Shown: positions 8,641-18,598, counted from the first letter of the stretch. The stretch: 64,000 nt of DNA from Desulfogranum marinum (GCF_016918565.1 NZ_JAFFQD010000015.1:38863-102862); one strand, 5' to 3'. Made by a program: numbers and translations. The notes: generated from the letters alone by a model not told the origin.

Positions 8641-9474
8641 TCATTCAAATTTACGCCGAAAATAATCGTAAGCAGCGTTAATTTCTTTCATTTTTTCTTC
8701 AGCAACGCCTTTAAACTCATCACCTAGATGGGCAACTTTGTCCGGGTGATACTGCATGGAAAGTTTCCGGTATGCTTTTTTGATGGCAGCAAAATCTGCT
8801 CCAGGCTCAAGCCCCAACACACCGTAGTATCGCTCATCGGCAGCTACACCACTGGTTGCCTCCCGATATTGATGGTATTTGTATTTTGCCTCAAACGTTC
8901 GCTGGTCATACGCTGAAATTTGCAGAAAAGCAGCAATCCTTCTCGCGGTTTCCAGCTCACTTTCAACGGGTGGTTGTTTGGTATAAATAATCTGGTAAAC
9001 AAGCTCAAGCAGGATCAATCGAGGTTCGTAGGCAAAGGAACTGCGAAATTCCTCAAGCAATTGGTCCATGCTCATGTCGGCGTCACGGGCATCCTTAATG
9101 AGTTGCTTCACCCAGTACATCTGATCTTGATTATACCGCAGGCTCTGCTGAAAAAACCTGATTATGGTATTGAGTTCCGCCCGCGTAAAATGACCGTCTG
9201 CCTGGGCAATCTTGACTAATATATGTACCAGCAGATACACAAAACGCTTATGGGATTCTGTCTGGGCTGACTCATAGGTGGACACTCGCTGCCGCACATA
9301 GTAGGAGAATCCCCAGAAAGCGGCTACAAGAAGCAAAATCCCGAAAAGACCGGAAAAGAAAATAAAACCAAGAAAATTAAAAAGAGCCGGAGCCCCTCCT
9401 GTTACCAGCAGCAACAGGCCGATAATCAGCAGGCAGCCGCCACATCCCGGCTGGTTGTGTTGTCTATATTCCAT
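8641..9474 (-). CDS. TerB plus J-domain membrane co-chaperone (DjlA-like)
   Basis: A 277-residue protein with two hydrophobic segments (about 13-34 and 35-60), a TerB/DjlA-type helical domain at about 75-195 (KIAQADGHFTRAELNTIIRFF), and a C-terminal J domain at about 215-277. The J domain has the essential HPD tripeptide at 243-245 (MQYHPDKVAHLG), so it should stimulate a DnaK-type Hsp70. E. coli DjlA has the same layout with one membrane anchor. A CGGC pair of cysteines sits at the very N-terminus. It follows ftsY by 54 bp in a run with lon and hsp20, which fits a proteostasis role at the membrane. No good ribosome site is visible. Confidence 0.87.
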   Translation of the reverse strand: MEYRQHNQPGCGGCLLIIGLLLLVTGGAPALFNFLGFIFFSGLFGILLLVAAFWGFSYYVRQRVSTYESAQTESHKRFVYLLVHILVKIAQADGHFTRAELNTIIRFFQQSLRYNQDQMYWVKQLIKDARDADMSMDQLLEEFRSSFAYEPRLILLELVYQIIYTKQPPVESELETARRIAAFLQISAYDQRTFEAKYKYHQYREATSGVAADERYYGVLGLEPGADFAAIKKAYRKLSMQYHPDKVAHLGDEFKGVAEEKMKEINAAYDYFRRKFE

Positions 9475-9528
9475 AATAGTGTGAGAAAATAATAAAGAAA
9501 AATAACCTGAGAAATGGAGGCAGTGAAC

Positions 9529-11256
9529 TTACTCTTCTTCCCGGTCGGCAAACAAAGCATCGACGAATTCCCGGGAGTCAAAATCCCGCAAGTCATCCAT
9601 TTGTTCACCAATACCGATGAAGCGTACCGGGATTTTCATCTCTCGACAAATATTGGCGACAATACCACCCTTGGCAGTACCATCGAGTTTGGACATGGTC
9701 AATCCGGTCACATCCACAGCTGCGTCAAACAGCTTAGCCTGGGAGATACCATTCTGGCCAGTGGTTGCATCAAGCACCAGCATGACCTCGTGGGGAGCTT
9801 TAGGCAACTTTTTGCCGATAACCCGCTTGATCTTCTTGAGTTCTTCCATGAGGTTTACACTGGTGTGGAGACGACCGGCAGTATCGATGATGATAACATC
9901 AAATTTATGGGCTATCCCGTATTCCATCCCATCAAAAACAACAGAAGAAGGGTCTGCACCAGGCTGTTGGGCCACGACCTCCACCCCGACTCGCTCACCC
10001 CAAATTTTTAACTGGTCAATGGCTGCGGCCCGGAAGGTATCACCAGCCACAAGCAGTACCGATTGACCTGCGTTAACAAATTTATTTGCAACCTTGCCGA
10101 TGGTGGTTGTTTTACCAACCCCGTTCACCCCGATAACCATAATCACAAAAGGCCCCTTATCCGGCATGACCAATTCTGCAGGTTGATCAGAAGACTCTAT
10201 ATAGCTATAGATGCGATCACGTAGCACCTTTTTCAATGATTTGGGATCACTGAGCTGGTCGCGCTTGGCGGTTTTCCTGGCGTGCTCAAGTAAATCCATG
10301 GTCGTCTCAACACCCAGATCTGCGGTGATCAGGATCTCCTCCAGATCATCGAACAGTTCCTGGTCAATCTCTTTACGCCCCAGAAAAAGAGTGTCCATTC
10401 GATAAACAAATGAATCCCTGGTCTTTCCCAAGCGTTGGTGCAACCGTTTAAAAAGCGAAGGAGAGGATGTTTTTTTCTGCACAGGAGCAACGGCTTCGGC
10501 CTCTTGCTCTTCTTGCTCTTGAAGGACGTCCTCCTCTGCAAGCTCTTCTTCTTCATCAATAAGAAGCTTTTCCTCTGCAGCCGTTCCTTCTGCTGGTGCA
10601 GAAGTACTTTGGTCGACATCTTGCGGGGCCTCTTCCACATCAATGGCGTGGACAACGTCAGCAACGTCGTCTGCAGCCTTAACCACATCGACTTCTTGTT
10701 CAACCGCGGTTTCAACTTCACCGGCAGTATCTGCTTCTGTTCGGCCAAGGTCAAGAGGTTCTTTGTCTACCTCCACCGCCTCTTGTTCACTCTCGTCAAC
10801 AAGGGCTTCTTCCGGCTCAATGGCCTCTGTCTGCTCCAACTTCTCTGCAGTCGGTACTTCAGTAGGCTTTTCACTTACCTGCTCATCGACTTCAACCTCA
10901 CCGGCAGGCAATATTTCTTCCACCTTGTCCGGTTGAGCATCAACCGGCTGTGATTCCTCCACCGACGCAGGTTCTGCAACGCCCTCATCGTCTGCGTGTA
11001 TTTGTTCTGCAGGCGTTTTTTGTGCTTCCTCTTCCGCAGGCAAAACCGCAGCCTGCACTTCATCGGGTTGAACATCCTCTATCGGAATCTCTTTTTCAAC
11101 AGCAGGGAACTCATCCCGCTCCACCTGTGGCGTTTCCGCCACAGGTGAAGATTCAGGAGCGATGCTTTCTTCAACTTCAACTTCCTGAGCGACTTCTACT
11201 CCTTCCGATTCAGCCTTCTTTTTACGGCCAAACTTTTTCTTAAACCAGCCAAGCAT
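9529..11256 (-). CDS. ftsY: Signal recognition particle receptor FtsY
   Basis: GTPase receptor that docks SRP-ribosome complexes at the inner membrane for co-translational insertion. A basic N-terminus (WFKKKFGRKKKAE) is followed by a very acidic, low-complexity A domain of about 245 residues (Glu/Val/Ala/Gln/Asp), then the NG GTPase domain from about 268. G motifs seen: GVNGVGKTTT (about 378-387), DTAGRLHTS, and TKLDG-type MSKLDGTAKGG. The C-terminal GIGEQMDDLRDFD is diagnostic for FtsY. The A domain is longer than in E. coli. The ATG overlaps the lon stop (TGATG), so the two genes are coupled. Confidence 0.97.
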   Translation of the reverse strand: MLGWFKKKFGRKKKAESEGVEVAQEVEVEESIAPESSPVAETPQVERDEFPAVEKEIPIEDVQPDEVQAAVLPAEEEAQKTPAEQIHADDEGVAEPASVEESQPVDAQPDKVEEILPAGEVEVDEQVSEKPTEVPTAEKLEQTEAIEPEEALVDESEQEAVEVDKEPLDLGRTEADTAGEVETAVEQEVDVVKAADDVADVVHAIDVEEAPQDVDQSTSAPAEGTAAEEKLLIDEEEELAEEDVLQEQEEQEAEAVAPVQKKTSSPSLFKRLHQRLGKTRDSFVYRMDTLFLGRKEIDQELFDDLEEILITADLGVETTMDLLEHARKTAKRDQLSDPKSLKKVLRDRIYSYIESSDQPAELVMPDKGPFVIMVIGVNGVGKTTTIGKVANKFVNAGQSVLLVAGDTFRAAAIDQLKIWGERVGVEVVAQQPGADPSSVVFDGMEYGIAHKFDVIIIDTAGRLHTSVNLMEELKKIKRVIGKKLPKAPHEVMLVLDATTGQNGISQAKLFDAAVDVTGLTMSKLDGTAKGGIVANICREMKIPVRFIGIGEQMDDLRDFDSREFVDALFADREEE

Positions 11257-13640
11257 CAGCTATCCGCCTTTTTTTGTAATGCTATTGCAAGAACTTCACT
11301 AATAGTATGGGGATAATGAAAAATTACCCCTTCTCGAATATCTTCCGGAATTTCCAGTACATCTTTTTCATTTAAGACCGGCAGGATCAGTTCTTTAATG
11401 CCTGCCCGTAGTGCTGCCAACACCTTTTCACCAATACCACCCACCGGCAACACATCTCCACGGAGGGTGATTTCACCGGTCATGGCCACATCTTGACGCA
11501 CTGGATTGCCGGTAATAACCGAAACCAAAGAAGAAACCATGGAAACACCTGCTGAGGGCCCATCTTTCGGAATCGCTCCCTCCGGCACATGAACATGCAG
11601 GTCAATCTTAGCAAAACGTTCTTCAGCAATATCCAGTTCTTCAGCATGAGATCGTATATAGGTCAAGGCGGCGGTCGCGGACTCCTTCATCACATCGCCA
11701 AGTTTTCCGGTCAGAGTCAACCCGCCTCTTCCTTTCATGATCGAAGTCTCGATAAAGAGAATCTGTCCGCCAACAGGCGTCCATGCGAGCCCGGTGGCAA
11801 GCCCCGGTCCCCAGGTACGAGCCTTCATCTCAGGAAAAAAGCGTAGCGGACCAAGATAAGTGTACAAACTGTCGGGAGTGACAACCGTTTTTTCTGTTTT
11901 TCCTTTTGCTATTTCCGCAGCAATGCCCCTGCAAATGGTTGCTATCTCCCTTTCCAGGTTACGAACGCCGGCTTCCCTAGTGTAGGAGGAAATCACATTT
12001 TCAACCGTCTCCTCGGGAATCTCAATATCATCCTTGGTCAAGGCGTGGGCCTCAAGCTGTTTGGGTACCAAGTGTCGGGTGGCAATGGCTACTTTTTCCT
12101 GCTGGGTGTAGCCGGAAAGCTCTACCACTTCCATCCGGTCACGCAATGGCCCAGGGATGGTATCCAAAACATTTGCAGTGGCAATAAACATGACCTTTGA
12201 CAGGTCAAACTCAATGTCTAGATAATGGTCGGTAAATGTTGAATTCTGTTCGGGATCCAAAACTTCCAACAAGGCCGACGATGGATCGCCTCGAAAATCG
12301 TTACCGAGTTTATCAACCTCATCCAGCAAAAAAACCGGATTATTTGCCTCAGCCCTTTTTAAACTCTGGATAATTCGACCCGGCAAAGCACCGATATAGG
12401 TCCGGCGATGTCCGCGAATCTCGGCTTCATCACGCACGCCACCAAGAGCAATACGGACAAACTTTCTATTCATGGTGCGGGCGATGGACTGCCCAAGAGA
12501 TGTTTTACCCACGCCCGGAGGGCCGCTCAAGCAAAGAATAGGGCCATGGATATCTTCTTTGAGTTTACGTACCGCCAGAAATTCTATAATGCGTTTTTTA
12601 ATCTTTTTCAGCCCGTAATGATCTTTGTCCAGGTCTTTTTCGGCCTGTTCAAGGTCAAGTGTATCAGTGGTAGATTCCATCCACGGTAAATCAAGAATCC
12701 AATCAAGATAGTTTCTCGATACCGTATACTCCGGGGATGAAGGCGAAATACGATCAAGCCTGGCAATCTCTTTGTCAACCACCTTTTTCGCTTCTTCACT
12801 GAGTGCCTTTTCCGCAACCCGGTCACGCAGCTCCTGAATCTCGACTTTATCGTCCTCCCCTTCGCCCAATTCCTTACGAATGGCCTGCAGCTGCTGGCGG
12901 AGAAAAAACTCACGCTGCCGTCCATCCATGTCCTTTTTCATGCTTTTCTGCAGCTCATTGCTCATCTCCACCGTTTCTATCCGATCATTCAACTCACGGG
13001 TCACACGATGGAGCAAGTCGTGAAGATCAACCAATTCCAGAGTTTCCTGCTCTATCTCTATTTTCAGGTGCAACTGGGAGCTGACCAGATACGCCACATA
13101 AAATGGGTTTTCCAGGGTATTTACCGTTGCCAGCATTTCCTGTGGAAGTTCAGTGGCGTTAACCAGTTTCTGGAACTGATTTCGAATATTGAAAACAAGT
13201 GCCTCTATCTTCTTATCCTCAACGATATCCATGGGTACTTCAGATATTTTAGCACGAAGATACGGTTCTGTTTCCGTATACTCATCAATCTTAATTTTTT
13301 TGGTACCGCTGACCAACACCTGATAATATCCTTGCTGGGACTTGGTCAATTTATGGAGGTAGCCGACCACCCCGATATCATACAACTCTTCTTTACCTAA
13401 TACCTCGCCCTCTTCGACCTTCTCTTTTCGACTGGTTACCATGCCCAGCATGCGGTCGCCGAGCAAGACATCGTCAATAAGCTGCTTGGAAGATTCACTG
13501 GCCACTTGCAAAGGGAAACCCATCCCTGGATAAAATACAAATCCCTGCAAAGGCAGTATAGGAAGTGACTCAGGTACTTCAAGAGAGGTTGGATCAACCT
13601 TTTTCTGCTCTGTATGCTGTTCTTCTGTCATATTATTCAC
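11256..13640 (-). CDS. lon: ATP-dependent Lon protease
   Basis: Cytosolic AAA+ serine protease that degrades misfolded and regulatory proteins. Domains in order: N-terminal substrate-binding LON domain ([15 protein letters not shown] onward, about 27-220), a helical region, the AAA+ module with Walker [12 protein letters not shown] (about 377) and Walker [12 protein letters not shown], and the protease domain with the Ser-Lys dyad (Ser in GPSAGVSM about 695, Lys in [10 protein letters not shown] about 738). Length is normal. The frame opens with GTG at 13640, but an ATG at 13631 with a GGTGA ribosome site is at least as likely. The 5' end overlaps the hsp20 stop. Confidence 0.98.
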   Translation of the reverse strand: MNNMTEEQHTEQKKVDPTSLEVPESLPILPLQGFVFYPGMGFPLQVASESSKQLIDDVLLGDRMLGMVTSRKEKVEEGEVLGKEELYDIGVVGYLHKLTKSQQGYYQVLVSGTKKIKIDEYTETEPYLRAKISEVPMDIVEDKKIEALVFNIRNQFQKLVNATELPQEMLATVNTLENPFYVAYLVSSQLHLKIEIEQETLELVDLHDLLHRVTRELNDRIETVEMSNELQKSMKKDMDGRQREFFLRQQLQAIRKELGEGEDDKVEIQELRDRVAEKALSEEAKKVVDKEIARLDRISPSSPEYTVSRNYLDWILDLPWMESTTDTLDLEQAEKDLDKDHYGLKKIKKRIIEFLAVRKLKEDIHGPILCLSGPPGVGKTSLGQSIARTMNRKFVRIALGGVRDEAEIRGHRRTYIGALPGRIIQSLKRAEANNPVFLLDEVDKLGNDFRGDPSSALLEVLDPEQNSTFTDHYLDIEFDLSKVMFIATANVLDTIPGPLRDRMEVVELSGYTQQEKVAIATRHLVPKQLEAHALTKDDIEIPEETVENVISSYTREAGVRNLEREIATICRGIAAEIAKGKTEKTVVTPDSLYTYLGPLRFFPEMKARTWGPGLATGLAWTPVGGQILFIETSIMKGRGGLTLTGKLGDVMKESATAALTYIRSHAEELDIAEERFAKIDLHVHVPEGAIPKDGPSAGVSMVSSLVSVITGNPVRQDVAMTGEITLRGDVLPVGGIGEKVLAALRAGIKELILPVLNEKDVLEIPEDIREGVIFHYPHTISEVLAIALQKKADS

Positions 13641-14076
13641 CAGGTTGTATCTCTATATTGACTTTTCCTTTTTTGACCCGCTTGGGAAGCCTCACCACTA
13701 AAATACCATCTGCATAAGAAGAACTGGTATTCTCGACGTCCACCATAGAGGGAAGAACAACTGTCCGTTGAAAATTACCCAACTCTATTTCCAACTGATG
13801 AATACATGCAATGGATGCCTGTGCCGGAAGTTGTCTTTTTCCTTTTATCAACAGCCGTTGTTCATCAACAGTAACCTGTAGATTCTGTCGGTCAACACCT
13901 GCAATATCCACATAGACATATATCTCATCCTCAGCCTCATAAATATCAACCGGAGGTTCCCATCCACCTGTGTCCATGGGCACCATCCGCGCTATAGTCA
14001 TATTCCTTAACATGCGGCCGGTCTGCTGCTGCATCTGCTCCAGTTCTTTAAAAAGCTTCTTACTGAACGGATCCAT
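13633..14076 (-). CDS. Hsp20/alpha-crystallin small heat shock protein
   Basis: A 147-residue ATP-independent holdase chaperone. The alpha-crystallin domain spans about residues 40-140: DIYEAEDEIYVYVDIAGVDRQNLQVTVDEQRLLIKGKR, then LELGNFQRTVVLP and the closing ADGILVVRLPKR. A GAGGAGG ribosome site sits 6 bases before the ATG at 14076; the longer open frame to 14139 is unlikely. Its stop lies inside the first codons of lon, so chaperone and protease are made together. A palindrome and -10-like box lie about 55-85 bp upstream (see 14130-14159). Confidence 0.93.
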   Translation of the reverse strand: MDPFSKKLFKELEQMQQQTGRMLRNMTIARMVPMDTGGWEPPVDIYEAEDEIYVYVDIAGVDRQNLQVTVDEQRLLIKGKRQLPAQASIACIHQLEIELGNFQRTVVLPSMVDVENTSSSYADGILVVRLPKRVKKGKVNIEIQPGE

Positions 14077-14129
14077 TGTATTCCTCCTCTCGTATACTTG
14101 ATGCAAAGACCCTCTTTTGAGAGAATCAA

Positions 14130-14159
14130 TTGCTCTCACACAAGAGCTAAAAGATTATA
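14130..14159 (-). promoter_or_regulatory. Putative hsp20-lon promoter with palindromic operator
   Basis: On the minus strand a TATAAT box (14154-14159) is followed at once by an inverted repeat, TTAGCTCT-tgtgtg-AGAGCAA (14130-14150), that would cover the start point. The arms resemble a shortened HrcA/CIRCE half-site (TTAGCACTC), but spacing and sequence differ, so the regulator is not identified. No clear -35 box is visible. Confidence 0.45.
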
Positions 14160-14762
14160 ACCATTCCCTTGTGGGATTAACCCTGATTTCTCATCAGTTC
14201 AGGCTGCGCGATGCAAAATAAATAAGCACTATAACTATTCTAACAATTATAAATCAAGAAAAAGACAGAACATAATCGACGGAACCATGGATTATTTGTC
14301 GCTGTCAACGGTGAGATAGAAGCAACTTGTTTCTCGTTTACGCCTCTACTTATACTCATGCTGAGCAAACGGATTAAACGAGAAAAGCAGTCGTTCTCGT
14401 TTTTCCTCCTTTTTTCATTGCATTTCATTAAACAGGAATTAGATTACTTTCCGGTAATTTTCAAGTGATCATCAAGATGCTTGCTGTAAGCCTTTTTTCT
14501 CTTCAAAACAGAAAAAACATTTACCAATAACATTGGTTATTCAAAGTGATAGCCAATGTTTGATTACAGATAGCAACAGGAATGACTTGGGCGTGATCCC
14601 GTTTTAGGCCTTACATGTTTCAAGGGTGTTTTTTTACACAAAAGACAAAATCGCCCTTCTCTATATTCAACCCGGTCAAAAAAGGTACCGGGCCATGTGG
14701 AGCAGTGACCTTCTGACGGCCTCATTTGATCACATTTTTTATTCTTTTTTACGGAGGCAATT
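14160..14762. other. 600-bp intergenic region with hairpins, no gene
   Basis: No protein-coding gene is supported. A 22-bp segment (14183-14204) recurs in reverse orientation at 42823-42845 with one extra base. Three arms of one sequence occur: TTCTCGTTTA (14331-14340), TAAACGAGAA (14375-14384) and TTCTCGTTTT (14394-14403). The last two form a hairpin followed by a T-rich run, like a plus-strand terminator; the first two would form a competing hairpin. A separate hairpin, CATTGGTTAT / ATAGCCAATG, lies at 14531-14558. Confidence 0.55.
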
Positions 14763-15704
14763 ATGAGCAGTTCATGCGACGGATCTTGTGGGTCAGAACA
14801 GGGAGGCAGCTGCAACTCTGCAGATGCTCACCTGGCGCAGCAGGATATCGCCATCAACAAATCCCTTGGAAAAATTAAAAACAAAATTCTGGTCATGAGC
14901 GGAAAAGGTGGGGTAGGAAAATCCACAGTTGCCGTCAACCTGGCACTCAGCCTGGCAAACAAAGGGCATAAAGTCGGCTTAATGGACGTCGACCTCCACG
15001 GCCCTGACATCTGCCGAATGCTGGATCTCAAAGGCTCACTCGAGGCACCTGAGAATCCCAACGATTTGGTTCCACCCCTTACCTATAATGACAACCTTAA
15101 GGTTGTCTCCCTCGAGTACATGATGAAGGATCGCGACGATGCTGTTATCTGGCGCGGCCCGTTAAAAATTCAGGCCATTCGTCAGTTTGTTTCCGACATG
15201 GATTGGGGAGAGTTGGATTATCTTGTGGTTGACGCTCCTCCAGGTACTGGTGACGAGCCCCTGTCGGTTGCGCAAACCATGCCTGGTGTACAGGCTGTCG
15301 TGGTAACAACACCGCAGGAAGTTGCGCTCGCTGATGTACGTAAATCCATTAACTTCTGCAAGACCGTTGAAATGCCGATTGTCGGCGTAGTTGAAAACAT
15401 GTCCGGTTTCATCTGCCCACATTGCGAACAAACAATTGATATCTTCAGCAGCGGCGGCGGCGAGCAAACAGCCCGTGATTATGACCTTGCTTTTCTTGGC
15501 CGAGTCCCAATGGACCCACGAGTTGTTATTGCCGGCGACAAAGGCACGCCTTACCTGTCTTCCGAAGAGGATACCCCGGCAACCAAAGCCTTTGAAAAAA
15601 TTGTAGGAGCCGTTGAAAAAAGACTGCCTCCTACCGGTTCCGTGACACTTAATACGGTTGACGCCGGCAGTGGTTGTGCCTGCGGCGGTGGTGGCTGCAG
15701 TTAA
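14763..15704 (+). CDS. mrp: Mrp/NBP35 family iron-sulfur carrier ATPase
   Basis: A 313-residue P-loop ATPase of the Mrp/ApbC/NBP35 group, which binds and transfers Fe-S clusters in the cytosol. The deviant Walker A SGKGGVGKST is at about 44-53, the ATP/Mg loop MDVDLHGPDICRML follows, and DAPPGTGDEP is the Walker B-like motif. The C-x2-C pair of Mrp proteins is present (FICPHCEQ). The N-terminus carries extra cysteines (SSSCDGSCGSEQGGSC), as in NBP35, and the C-terminus ends SGCACGGGGCS, so more than one cluster could bind. A CGGAGG ribosome site precedes the ATG. An MBL hydrolase gene follows by 66 bp. Confidence 0.94.
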   Translation: MSSSCDGSCGSEQGGSCNSADAHLAQQDIAINKSLGKIKNKILVMSGKGGVGKSTVAVNLALSLANKGHKVGLMDVDLHGPDICRMLDLKGSLEAPENPNDLVPPLTYNDNLKVVSLEYMMKDRDDAVIWRGPLKIQAIRQFVSDMDWGELDYLVVDAPPGTGDEPLSVAQTMPGVQAVVVTTPQEVALADVRKSINFCKTVEMPIVGVVENMSGFICPHCEQTIDIFSSGGGEQTARDYDLAFLGRVPMDPRVVIAGDKGTPYLSSEEDTPATKAFEKIVGAVEKRLPPTGSVTLNTVDAGSGCACGGGGCS

Positions 15705-15715
15705 TCTTCTTTTTC

Positions 15716-15744
15716 CCCGCAGCCTGCTTGCTCCAGGCTGCGGG
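15716..15744 (+). terminator. Hairpin after mrp
   Basis: A perfect 11-bp stem CCCGCAGCCTG / CAGGCTGCGGG with a 7-nt loop, followed by ATTTACTTTTT. It is probably a terminator or partial attenuator between mrp and the MBL gene; the T run is interrupted, so read-through is plausible. Confidence 0.65.
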
Positions 15745-15770
15745 ATTTACTTTTTAGGGAGCCTTAATTT

Positions 15771-16397
15771 ATGCTTGTTCAACAACTTACAGTTGGCATG
15801 ATGGGTGTTTGCGCTTATGTCGTTTCCTGTGAAAATACAAAAATAGCAGCCGTAATTGACCCTGGTGGAGATGAGGACACTATCCTCTCTTACTGTCGGC
15901 AAAACGACCTGCAGGTAAAATACATCATAAATACCCACGGTCACCCTGACCATGTATGTGGTAACGGGCCTATCAAGGAAGCCACCGGTGCCCAAATTCT
16001 TATGCACGCTGCAGATGTTGAATACTTTGCCGAACCAGACCTGAAACGGTATTTTTCTTCGCTTGGACTGCCGGAATCACCTCCGGTGGATGTGCTTATC
16101 GCAGATGGCGATAAAATAGCCATCGGCGAGGAAGAGTTTGAAGTTATCCATACTCCTGGTCACTCTCCCGGCGGTGTTTGTCTCTATTGCGCACCCCATC
16201 TCTTTACCGGCGACACCCTTTTTGTCGGCGGGGTCGGGCGTACAGACTTTCCGCGCTGTTCCATGGCCGAGCTCAGTAAATCCATCAAGACCAGACTGCT
16301 GACCCTACCGCCCGAAACCATTGTCTGGCCCGGACACGGGTATGGCGGTTCCAAGTCAACCATTGAAAAAGAAGCACGTTCCAACCCGTACTTTTAG
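15771..16397 (+). CDS. MBL-fold metallo-hydrolase (glyoxalase II-like)
   Basis: A 208-residue metallo-beta-lactamase-fold hydrolase. The metal-binding motif THGHPDHVCG (HxHxDH) is at about 63-68, a third ligand His lies in HTPGHSPGGVC, the bridging Asp in LFTGDTLFVGGVGRTDF and the last His in VWPGHGYGG. Small proteins of this shape are often annotated as hydroxyacylglutathione hydrolases, but the long C-terminal glutathione-binding domain is absent, so the thioester substrate is open. A GGGAG ribosome site lies 9 bases upstream. Probably co-transcribed with mrp when the hairpin is read through. Confidence 0.9.
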   Translation: MLVQQLTVGMMGVCAYVVSCENTKIAAVIDPGGDEDTILSYCRQNDLQVKYIINTHGHPDHVCGNGPIKEATGAQILMHAADVEYFAEPDLKRYFSSLGLPESPPVDVLIADGDKIAIGEEEFEVIHTPGHSPGGVCLYCAPHLFTGDTLFVGGVGRTDFPRCSMAELSKSIKTRLLTLPPETIVWPGHGYGGSKSTIEKEARSNPYF

Positions 16398-16456
16398 TTG
16401 CAACGGAGGGTATGTTCAACCTGACACACTTCTGTTATATTACCCTGCAGTTGTAG

Positions 16457-16486
16457 AAAACGTCCCTTGTATGGGACGTTTTTTTA
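16457..16486 (+). terminator. Rho-independent terminator after MBL gene
   Basis: Stem AAAACGTCCC / GGGACGTTTT with a 6-nt loop (TTGTAT), followed by a run of T. It ends the mrp-MBL transcript. Confidence 0.9.
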
Positions 16487-16495
16487 TTATACAAA

Positions 16496-16632
16496 TGTAA
16501 CTATTGGCCAGCATTGCAAATGCTCACGAACTTCCCGCCAAACATACCGATGTAGAGCTAACAGGTCGGTTTGTGAACAGTTACAATTCGAGGAAGGTTG
16601 ACGATCTTTTAGACCTGCGCGAAACAGTTTCG
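16496..16632. repeat. Dispersed palindromic repeat, copy 1
   Basis: Runs from TGTAACTATTGGCCAGCA through CATACCGATGTAGAGCTAA and TTGTGAACAGTTACAATTCG to GCGAAACAGTTTCG. The same order of blocks recurs at 24816-24971, and related ends occur at 56701-56812 and 35761-35778. It lies just upstream of selB. No coding capacity. Confidence 0.7.
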
Positions 16633-16672
16633 ATAAAACAAACCAACAACCTCACACCTCTATTCAACAATT

Positions 16673-18598
16673 ATGCGTGAAATCGTACTTGGAACAGCCG
16701 GACATGTCGACCATGGAAAAACAAGCTTTATCAAGGCGCTCACCGGAACAGATACAGATCGACTCAAAGAAGAAAAACAACGCGGCATAACCATAGAACT
16801 GGGGTTTGCCCACCTTGATTTACCCTGCGGTCATCGACTGGGTATTGTTGATGTTCCCGGCCACGAAAAATTTATCCGCAACATGGTAGCCGGTGCAGCC
16901 GGCATGGACATGGTAGCCTTTATCATTGCTGCTGATGAAGGGATCATGCCCCAAACCAAAGAACATTTCGATATCTGCAGACTTCTTGGAGTGCGCAACG
17001 GTATCATCATTCTCACCAAAAAAGATATGGTTGAGCCGGACTGGCTGGAAATGGTTGAGGAAGAAGTACGCGATTTTTTCGTCGACAGCTTTCTCGAGGA
17101 TGCACCGATCATACCGGTTTCCTCTCTTACCGGAGAGGGCATAAACGATGTCATCGCATTACTGGATGAAAACGTTCGTGCCCTGGACTTCCAAGAAGAA
17201 TTCGGACCATTCAGGATGGCAGTTGATCGCGTTTTCAGTATGAAAGGCTTTGGCACGGTCATCACCGGCACCTCTCTTTCCGGAAGAGTGAGTCTCGGGG
17301 AAGAGATCATGTTTTATCCAGGCGGGCTCAATGCGAAAATACGCGGCATCCAGGTCCATGGGCAGGAAGTCCAACTGGTAGAGGCCGGCCATCGTACCGC
17401 GATTAATCTCCAGGGGATAGAGAAGGAACAAATAAATCGTGGAGATGTCGCAGCTACACCAGGCTCCCTTGCAGATTCGACCCTGCTCGACGTAAAACTC
17501 CACTATCTAGCCTCCCTTAAAAGAGAATTAAAAAACCGTGCCCAGGTTCGGGTACATGTGGGAACAAGGGAAATCATAGGCAGGGTTTTGCTGCTCGACG
17601 AAGATCGCCTCTCTCCAGGTTCCGATGCGAATGTGCAACTCATCCTGCAAGAGCCGGTTGCCGTCTGGCCCGGCGATACCTTTGTGATAAGGAGTTATTC
17701 TCCCATAACCACCATCGGCGGTGGATCTATCCTCAATTCCGCCCCACGTAAACGCAAGCGAAGTGGAGAAAAGCACAGAGAGTATAACCAGCGCGCCTTT
17801 GCGATTATGAGTGGCACTGATGATGTGGAGAGAATGCTGCTTTTTCTTGATGAAAGTGGTCGTGCAGGGATTACCGCTGATGCCTTGGCTGTTCGGCTGG
17901 GGATTTTCGGCAAAAAATTTAAAAAATTGCTCCAGCAGCCCACAAGCAGTGGTCAGATCATGGTAGTTGAGTCAGAAACCCAGCGCTTGGTCTCCGCCCC
18001 TGTCTTTACGCAGCTCAAGCAGCAGATAATTGATTTCCTCAAACACTACCATCAGGAAAACCCGCTCAAATCAGGACTTGACAAGGAAGAACTTCGTTCC
18101 CAGCTTCAACCGCCTGTTGACGCCAAATTCCTCCAATATACGCTGACCAGCATGACTCGCAAAGGAGACATTGAACAGACCGGGGCTGAAATCAGACTGG
18201 CCGGGCACACCGTAACCCTGCAGGTCGACGAACAGGAAATGCAGCAAAAAATTGGGTCACTCTATCAAAAATCGGGTCTGACCCCGCCCATCCTCAAAGA
18301 TGTGCTGGCAACATTTGACGAGTTCCCCCCTCAACAGATCATGCAGGTTTTTGCCCTGCTGCTTGAGCAAAAAAAACTTATCAAAGTAAACGAGGCATTG
18401 TTTTTCAGTGCTGACGAGGTGGACAAGCTTGGCCGAGAAATAGCTGATTTTATACGAAAAGAAGGCGAGATAGATGCACCCCGCTTTAAACAGCTCACCG
18501 GCTTAACAAGAAAATTTTCCATCCCCCTGCTTGAATACTTTGACAAAATCAAGCTCACCATCCGGGTAGGCGACAAAAGGGTGCTCCGTAAATCATAG
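16673..18598 (+). CDS. selB: Selenocysteine-specific elongation factor SelB
   Basis: GTPase that carries Sec-tRNA to UGA codons marked by a SECIS element. The EF-Tu-like G domain begins [44 protein letters not shown] in outline, with [15 protein letters not shown] and the specificity loop TKKDM. Domains II and III follow (to about residue 345), then a C-terminal winged-helix array (about 370-641) that binds SECIS RNA. The 641-residue length is normal. It shows that the organism makes selenoproteins; selA, selD and tRNA-Sec are not in the window. The ATG lacks a clear ribosome site and lies 40 bp after a dispersed repeat. Confidence 0.97.
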   Translation: MREIVLGTAGHVDHGKTSFIKALTGTDTDRLKEEKQRGITIELGFAHLDLPCGHRLGIVDVPGHEKFIRNMVAGAAGMDMVAFIIAADEGIMPQTKEHFDICRLLGVRNGIIILTKKDMVEPDWLEMVEEEVRDFFVDSFLEDAPIIPVSSLTGEGINDVIALLDENVRALDFQEEFGPFRMAVDRVFSMKGFGTVITGTSLSGRVSLGEEIMFYPGGLNAKIRGIQVHGQEVQLVEAGHRTAINLQGIEKEQINRGDVAATPGSLADSTLLDVKLHYLASLKRELKNRAQVRVHVGTREIIGRVLLLDEDRLSPGSDANVQLILQEPVAVWPGDTFVIRSYSPITTIGGGSILNSAPRKRKRSGEKHREYNQRAFAIMSGTDDVERMLLFLDESGRAGITADALAVRLGIFGKKFKKLLQQPTSSGQIMVVESETQRLVSAPVFTQLKQQIIDFLKHYHQENPLKSGLDKEELRSQLQPPVDAKFLQYTLTSMTRKGDIEQTGAEIRLAGHTVTLQVDEQEMQQKIGSLYQKSGLTPPILKDVLATFDEFPPQQIMQVFALLLEQKKLIKVNEALFFSADEVDKLGREIADFIRKEGEIDAPRFKQLTGLTRKFSIPLLEYFDKIKLTIRVGDKRVLRKS

